Origin: Tieghemiomyces parasiticus
Taxonomy: Eukaryota > Kickxellomycota > Dimargaritomycetes > Dimargaritales > Dimargaritaceae
DNA: 64,000 bases
Assembly (NCBI GenBank): GCA_027575765.1
Contig: JANBPT010000026.1
Location: 1-64,000 of the forward strand
Direction: 5' to 3'
How positions within the stretch are numbered: position 1 is the stretch's first letter; each line of letters opens with the position of its first letter. A program made the translations under genes and the position numbers. Under the pieces are notes generated by a model, which saw nothing but the letters and a program-made list of their open reading frames with translations, ran no database searches and was not told where the DNA came from. Below, piece by piece: positions 57,319 through 64,000 of the stretch.

Positions 57319-60300
57319 GTTACGGGCTAGGTTGAGAGTACTACGGGGATCAGATGTCTGCTAATGCCGATTGGTAGAGGTCGGGAACACGGAGGAAAAA
57401 CCAGTAGTAGGGATGAGATGGATGTCACTAGCCAACTAGCGGAGAGACTGCGTATGGCCGAAGGGATAAAACACTTGCCACGACCACAGCTTGGAAACAT
57501 CTTTTCTCCCGCCTCCAACCGCCTTGGGGCGCGATGACGTGCTGATGTCACGCTCTGCAAACCCAGGTCCAGCCTACTGGGGGCCCCAGGAGTAGCAGAT
57601 GGTGGTGCCGAGTGGGCTTTCCTAGCCTGTCCCCGCACCCATCGCGCATTGCAGCTGAGACTCAACTGGCAGGACCGACACCTTTAGGGAATCGGCAGAT
57701 GAAGTGATACCACTATCGTGATGCGTACTGAGAAGGTATGGCGTAGACCTGCCGCTTTATACGAGGCGATTAGGGCGGTGCCCATGGCTAGGTACGTACC
57801 TTTCTGCGGGATGACGGGACCGTGGACAAGATGAGCGGAGCTAGGCAGTTACGGGTAAGGTTAGAAAGGGGCCGGTATAATTATAAAACAAGCCCAGGGA
57901 CAGGGGTAAGCTCGTGAGGGGAGAAGGGGCGCGCTTGGGAAGGCGGGGGTGGCAAGGGCTGTTATATCTGGTACGAAAGTCTAGACGCGGTGGAAGAGGG
58001 ATGAGTAGGAGCGAGCGGAGGAGAAGGCAGATTGGGCCTACATAAAGCATGCAAGACTGGGAATAGCAAGGCGGTCTACGGGAAAAGGGCCTAATACCCT
58101 GCTGAGGGGGTATTTAAACACGACGGCGCTCAGGCATAGCAGGGCGAGGGTGATGGGCGAGAGGAGGAACCTTTACCCCCCAGTCAGACGGACCCTTCCA
58201 CTTGGGGTGGACGGAGGCGGGGGGTGGAGATTGGCGACTGCTGCCTGGGACCCGGACCATCTGAAGTAGCGAGAACCCACTTCTGGTCATCTAATCCCGC
58301 CTCACCCGTACTGCCACGACCGCTCAAGGACAACTGGGATCATGCTTGCCATGGGACAACCCAGCCAACGGTATGCCTTCGGCCCTGTGGTTATTGTGTA
58401 CGGCCAGCAATCTCTCATTCGAACCTCAGACGAGTGGAGAGAGGGGATGGACGAGAAGGTCCCTTGTCAGCCACTCACCCCAGAGCGACCTGGGCGGGTT
58501 GGCGCCGGTCGGCTGGCGATCCCCCTCCCCTCAGCAGGCTCGTCTCGGACCCCTAATTAGCCGCTGTGAAGACCTGGTCATCCTAGCTGGAAGTCGATGA
58601 GACGGCAAATAGATTTCATAATCCAAACGGGAGACGCCGCCCCCGGGGTGGAAGCGAAGGGTGGAATGGAGGCCAATTAGGTTCAGCACCACTCCCACGC
58701 ATGATGGCGGAGGGTCTCACCCTGTTTGCTAAGTGGTGGCCAGTCGAGCAACTACTTTCCAGCTTAACAAAGACGACCACGGCCCCTGCACGGCCGGTAT
58801 CCCAGTCACCTGACTCGTGGTACGCGCTGCCGCAGGGTGCCGAAATATTAATCGGTGCGAGAAGGAAGCGAATCCTACAGCAAAACGATGGACGGGGCGG
58901 ACCCCTCCCACAGTTTACAGGATTGCCCAGATCTGCCCCACTTACGGTTGGGAGGGAGCCTCTTATGCCGACTGTCACCATTGGGCACAGGCTTTAGAGG
59001 GGGGCGACATAGCAGACGCCGCTCAAAGAAGGAACCCGGGCTTTGTGGAAGCTGGGGTCGATCCCCTTTTCGTCCCCAGTGAGACCTGCACGCTTTCGCG
59101 ATATCCTTTACTTGCGTGTGGCCCTGCACCGCCTCGTCGTTTGGTCAGCAGCTCTACAATCAGTAGAGAAAAGGGTACACTCGTTACCAGCGCTCGACCC
59201 AAGTTGATGCTGGTTGCCACCGCCGAGTTGATCGGTGACGGGAGCCAGCATACCCCTCCCCTGCAGGTTCCCATGAGAACTGGGCCTAGTGGTGCAGTGC
59301 GGAGTCGGTATTGTTTACGCAGGCCTCGGGTTGCACAGAGGGTGGCGGCATTGAGTGGTAGAGCTAAAATGCTTTCAAAAGATATACCTACAGGTGCGCC
59401 GTAGGCTGGTGGTTACGGCCGGCTCTACATCAGCAATCAACCGCGGAGCCGATGCGACGTGGCCAACCTATCGGACCCAGGCTATCGTCTCCAGCTGGGA
59501 CCCTACACGATCTCCATACCGTCCCTTCCGGGAATGGTCTGCAGTTGGATGGGATCGAGTTTAGGGCTGATCAATATGAACGGAATAAAAAAAAACGAAG
59601 AGCGATAGTGGGACGGGGGGCATCAACCCAACGCCACTAAGGTTTCTGCCACCTGATCTTCCTCCACCGCCGGACTTTCTGAACGGCCACCAAGCTGAAC
59701 ACGAGTGGTCTTATTGCCCACGACCACGGGGCTCCCTAGATTGGCCGTGCTGATAATGGGTCAGCTAATGTGCTCCATTCCTTTACCGTACCAGACACTT
59801 TGTGTTGAATTGAATCCTTCAAATGACATACACAGTGATCGACCCCAGCTCCGCCTGTCCAGATTAGCGGTTAACACGCAATACCTAAATACAGCGGCGG
59901 TGAACGACCCCGCCACTTGTGCAAGGAAGCTTTAGACCATTCAAACGCTTCCGAACCTAGAGCCCTTGACGTGCAGGTAGCCTAAAGGCCGACCATCTAG
60001 ATTGCCCGCCACAACAGCGGACGAGGGAATCGCCAGAAGGCTCCTAGGCAGCCGGGATCTGGTGGCTGCTCGACTCCCCCTGGCTAATCGCCAGGTATAT
60101 ACATATCATTTTGGGGCCTGGACGTCGACATGGTTTACTCTAGACCTAACCAAAGGTGGGCAATGGGCATTCTGTCGAGCTCCGCTACTCCCATGATGAG
60201 GACAGTAAGCCATTAAGAGGTATCGATTCCATAGGCAGGCCCTGGACAGGGCCGCTGTGACTGGCCAGGTTCGGCCTACTCACGGCCAGTGTGCCGCAGC

Positions 60301-60565
60301 AGTTTAGGTGGTCGCCGTCCTGTCAATTGGTACGTACTGCCGCTATTTTCCACGCACATGGTAAAGCAACGGAATTACCAGCCAACCACACTAGGTAGGA
60401 GAGAAGTAGGGGCGCAGGCTTGCAGCGCCGAACCATACCGAATCTTTGCAGCAGCCTGGTTACGTAGGTCCTCTGCTACTAATCTCCTCATGACCCAATA
60501 GGCACATTGATTCTCGACCCTAACCCATCTTTAATACTTTGTATCCCCTGACTGTGCCATTTACC
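57319..60565. other. Long spacer between the MAPK and ISA2 genes
   Basis: 3.2 kb with many short frames on both strands but none with a domain or signal peptide. TATTTAAA near 58110 could serve the minus-strand MAPK from a distance. I see no element in the rest. Confidence 0.4.
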
Positions 60566-61273
60566 ATGACCCGCCTTATCCGCACCGTCACCGGCTGCCT
60601 ACATTTGGCGACCCGGTCTTATTCGTCGCCCCGGGTCGGGCTGTCAAGCATGCACGTTCTGACTCGCATTCCTGGACCATGGGCCCCGACCTCGGTCCCT
60701 TGGCAAACAAGTCTGACACCCCTCCACGGGTTGATCCGATTTGCCACCACCATCGTCCAACCCAAGCTAAATTCCGACGGCCAGCCCATGCAGATCAATT
60801 TAACCGAGCGGGCCGGCGAGGTAAGTCATGTAGCCGCAGCACGCTCAATAGCCAGGCCCCCTGGGGCGACCGCCATCCGAGTCTGCGCTGGACCGCAGCA
60901 CGTCTGATAAAGCCCCGGTTTCTAACCAACCACTTCGTCTCCCCCTGCACATCATAATCAATACTCGTAGCAACTAACCAAGGTCGCCAAGGACCAGAAT
61001 AAACCAGACCTGATGCTGCGGGTTGTCGTCGAGTCGGGTGGGTGCTATGGCTTCCAGTACAAGTTCAAGTTGACCACCGAAACCACCGATGAGGATGCCG
61101 TGTTTGAGAACGCTGGCGGCCGCCTGGTCATTGACGACGTTTCGCTGTCTCTCCTAGAGGGTGCTACCATCGATTACGTGACCGAACTCATCGGGTCGTC
61201 ATTCCAAGTCGTCAAGATCCCTAAATCCTCGTCAGGTTGTGGCTGCGGGACCTCCTTCGATATCCAGTTGTAG
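60566..61273 (+). CDS. ISA2: Mitochondrial iron-sulfur assembly protein Isa2/ISCA2 (181 aa, 2 exons)
   Basis: Exons are 60566-60820 and 60983-61273, phase 0. Residues 1-60 are a mitochondrial presequence (MTRLIRTVTGCLHLATRSYS, Arg/Ser-rich with no acidic residues). The A-type carrier domain starts at about residue 75 (MQINLTERAGEVAK). The three cluster-ligand Cys are present: C106 in SGGCYGFQYKF and C171/C173 in SSGCGCGTSFDIQL, spaced 65 and 2 as in IscA. The protein helps build [4Fe-4S] clusters in the matrix with Isa1 and Iba57. I prefer Isa2 to Isa1 because of the GGCYGFQY and SSGCGCG wording. An in-frame ATG nine codons upstream exists; the downstream one is in better context (ACC-ATG-A). 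Confidence 0.92.
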
Positions 61274-64000
61274 TGGCCAGTTTCGACCCCTGGATCTGTG
61301 TACGATGGCCCTTAGCCCATCGCCTTGCCTTTCTTTCTTTGTTAGCTTTTGAAGTATGCGTGTATTATGTCGCAGTGTCCCATCTGGTTTGCAGGTAATT
61401 GCCAATGTCACGTGGCTGGAGGTGGTTAGCTTCCATGCACGCCACCGATTATAATAAGGACACCAAAGCTGGTGGTGCTAGGCTTTATGCCTGCGCGTGC
61501 CCTTCAAGCCGGTCGCGTCCTATCTTGCAATGCATTTCGCACAGTCTGTATTGTCTTCCCCTCGTCTTGTAGCGTGGGGTGTGGTCCGAGGAGGAGGGTA
61601 GATGAAGAGAAGGCTGAGGGAAAGATGCTTGGCGAGAAGGCCCAGGTGAAAAAAGGGCATACAAGGGTCGTGAGTGCCGCAAACAAAATAGGCGACAGTG
61701 TCGCGCCTTTTTTTTCAAATCCCAAACAGGCAACACTAAGGCTCACTTACAAGGCGCAGTGCTCGCTGCCACACCTGCAGCCCAATCTCCCTCCAGATAC
61801 TTTAACTGGGAATGGACGGAAGTTGTCTGTGCAATCACAGAATCTGTGCTAAACGCCCTCAACCTTAAAATCGGCTCGCCTCCCGCCCTCAACCTACTGC
61901 ACTCTCCCGATAATTCTACTCCAAGCGCTGAACGGAGAGGCTACCTTCTATTGACTACCTTCTAGTGGATCATAGTGAGGTTGCTTGCCGGAAGCACATT
62001 TGCTTTCCTATATTGGGTCCCGGATTATCACGTCCAGTTTACATGCCACTCTCATATACGGCCCCTCATTCATCACTTAGGTATACGAAAACCGCAAAAG
62101 TTCGAAAATAAAGTCGATATATACAGTACTTCAAAAAAGTCGTATGAATTTTGCATTTAGTTCCATTCCCTGTCCACCCCACCGTATATTCCACTAGATC
62201 ATAGGTATGCTTTATTCAGGTGGTGTTGGTGGCATTGCCTTGGAGGGAAAATCGAGGGATATTTTGGTGTGCAAAAGTGAAGCGAGGTACATAATATATT
62301 CAGGAGATGACTACGCACAACCGCGACTATCCAACCTAATGATACCTTGGCAAGAAAAAGACACCCTCATCCTGCTAATTAATAGCGTAGGCACACCTTT
62401 CGTATTCGTCGATAATTGGCGAAGATGTAGACGTTTGAAATCTTCAAACGACTTACCCGGGCTAAGGTTGCTCAAACCAGCGGCCACTGAATCTAATACC
62501 TTCCCAATCACACCATCAAATGCACTTAATAGAGTCATTGAATGCACTCCAACAGATAAACCTGACGTGGGGTATTAAACCGCAGGGCGCAGTAGCAGCC
62601 TTAACCAATAGCTATCCTATAACAATTACTGTCTCTTGGTGATCAGTTACATATTTTACCCACCAGTTTCGCCTTGAATTTATACACTTCTACAGACTAT
62701 CTACACGTGACCAATGGTGGTCCTTGTCCTGGCTAGTCTCCCGTACCTCTCACTATAATCGCTCTTCCGACCAATGGCGGAAATACCCCAGGGTGCCAAC
62801 TGGTCCTCTTACATTCGGCACCCACTACTAGTCGACACCTGGTTCCACATTTACATGGACCACAGGCCAACCAAGTTTTTAGACAATCCAAAGCCCCTTC
62901 ACCATCGATAAGGCGTCCCACCGCCAACCTTAAATAGAGTACCTTCACGCACACAACCGGTCCACCAGTTTTACCCATCTCTTTAATACCTCGATTCCCA
63001 CATGGCAAGTGAGGTACCCAAGGGCCGCAGTTCAATGAAATCAGAGGCTTGACCGATAAGAAAAGTATAGGATGATGTTTAATATCGAGCCCCGGTGAGT
63101 AATTCTCTGATATTTAAGTGTTGCGGACACAAGCCTTCTTCTAACCTGGCGGAGCATAGGATGTAGGGTATAATGTAAAAGGCGTTTAGAGGGCCGTATG
63201 TGGGGCATAAGGGAAGAACAGCCCGTTGCAGGGCTGATGGTCAATTGGAAGCGCAGGGAGGGACATCGTAAATCCACATGGCAAGTGAGACATGGGAGAG
63301 TCAGGTGGTGGCGGCAGTATTGAGTACAGCATTCATCACGATGAGAACATTTAGTAAGGGGGAGCGATGGGATTTTTGAAGTTAATATGGTGGAGAGGTA
63401 AAACGATAAACCGTAATGCGGGGAATGACCCAATCCCAGGATAGTTTATCCGGTAAATGTGGTGATCAGAAATTCAGCCTCAGCTGTAGTATGACCCTCA
63501 CCGCACCACAACTACATCCTGGCGTCCGACAAAAGCGCTCCCCTACTCTCTATACTTAATTAGCCCACTCAACTAGCATTTTGCACAATTCTAATATGTT
63601 TCATTTATTCTCATAAGTTGTGTTATCACCAATATTCGGTGCTATAGCTTTATTGGTATTCCTTACCCATCCACTAGGGCATCGATTAAGTCTTCTCTTC
63701 CTTTCCCTTACCCCTCTTGCTCGTAATGGCCTCAGTTAGTACTTCCTTCCGCCATTATCTCCTTGCATCGTAGACTCAGAAACTATATACATAAAAGACA
63801 GTCCAAAGTATACCTTGATTGAGGGAGTGTCTCATATACACACTTCCACCAACCCCTCAGATTTATTAATAAACACTCGACTCTAAGCCTAATCCCTTAT
63901 CACCCCCATTTAGAACCATCCCATTAAAATCTGGAGGGCTCAGGCACTGGTGTTCTATATCTAACCTAGAAGTCCGTAAGACAAGGTATCAAACTAAAAA
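61274..64000. other. 3' edge spacer with repeat fragments
   Basis: No gene can be supported in this 2.7-kb, A/T-richer stretch. 62710-62760 and 63315-63440 resemble repeats elsewhere in the window. Confidence 0.4.
63315..63440 (-). repeat. Fragment resembling the 5' flank of the mariner relic
   Basis: The + strand sequence with ATATGGTGGAGAGGTAA and GACCCAATCCCAGGATAG aligns with 27930-28060 (GTATGATGGAGAGGTAA, then GGTCCAATCCTAGAATGG) in order and spacing, about 65-70% identical by eye. It may be the end of a second decayed copy. Confidence 0.4.

Noticed and set aside
61504..61746. Minus-strand 80-codon frame with hydrophobic segments, vaguely like the fragment at 28343
   Set aside because: No conserved motif and the similarity is only hydrophobic composition; another frame overlaps it on the same strand.

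Overview
The window is nuclear DNA from a fungus. The evidence is spliceosomal introns with gtaagt-type donors, a Fus3/Kss1-type MAP kinase, a Pbp1/ataxin-2, an Itc1-type ISWI subunit, Cue1- and Ubx-type ER proteins, and two RNase T2 genes of the Rhizopus RNase Rh type. The mix of conserved housekeeping genes, several unrecognised secreted proteins and long non-coding spacers suggests an early-diverging (zygomycete-grade) fungus, perhaps a mycoparasitic Zoopagomycota lineage such as Dimargaritales. That placement is inference. I rebuilt exons by eye from splice sites, and every multi-exon model closes in frame.

Layout. 1.9-4.4 kb: a 690-aa secreted protein of unknown function. 5.6-9.2 kb: ataxin-2/Pbp1 (+), convergent with the 8-exon Itc1/Acf1-like gene (-, 9.8-14.4 kb). 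14.4-18.9 kb: long spacer. 18.9-20.0 kb: GT25 glycosyltransferase. 22.5-31.9 kb: secretory block with a secreted F-box-like protein, a 57-aa secreted peptide, a dead mariner transposase, and two tandem RNase T2 genes, one of which has lost its catalytic residues. 34.4-39.5 kb: ER block with a Cue1-like CUE protein head-to-head with a UBXD8/Ubx2-like protein, then signal peptidase subunit Spc1. 40.4-44.0 kb: maltose-type O-acetyltransferase and a broken tandem copy. 44.4-46.6 kb: RBM25-like splicing factor. 48.3-55.3 kb: two 1.1-kb direct repeats around a second secreted F-box-like gene. 55.9-57.3 kb: Fus3/Kss1-type MAPK. 60.6-61.3 kb: Isa2 Fe-S assembly protein. The rest is spacer with repeat relics.

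How the genes relate. The ER block groups retrotranslocation/ERAD factors (CUE, UBX) with signal-peptide processing (Spc1). Pbp1 and RBM25 act on mRNA, Itc1 on nucleosome spacing. The signal-peptide genes mostly have a TATA box about 150-190 bp upstream of the start and may be regulated, host- or prey-related secreted factors. The most unusual features are the active/dead RNase T2 pair, secreted proteins with an F-box-like motif, and a 1.1-kb repeat pair whose central 500 bp show no differences.
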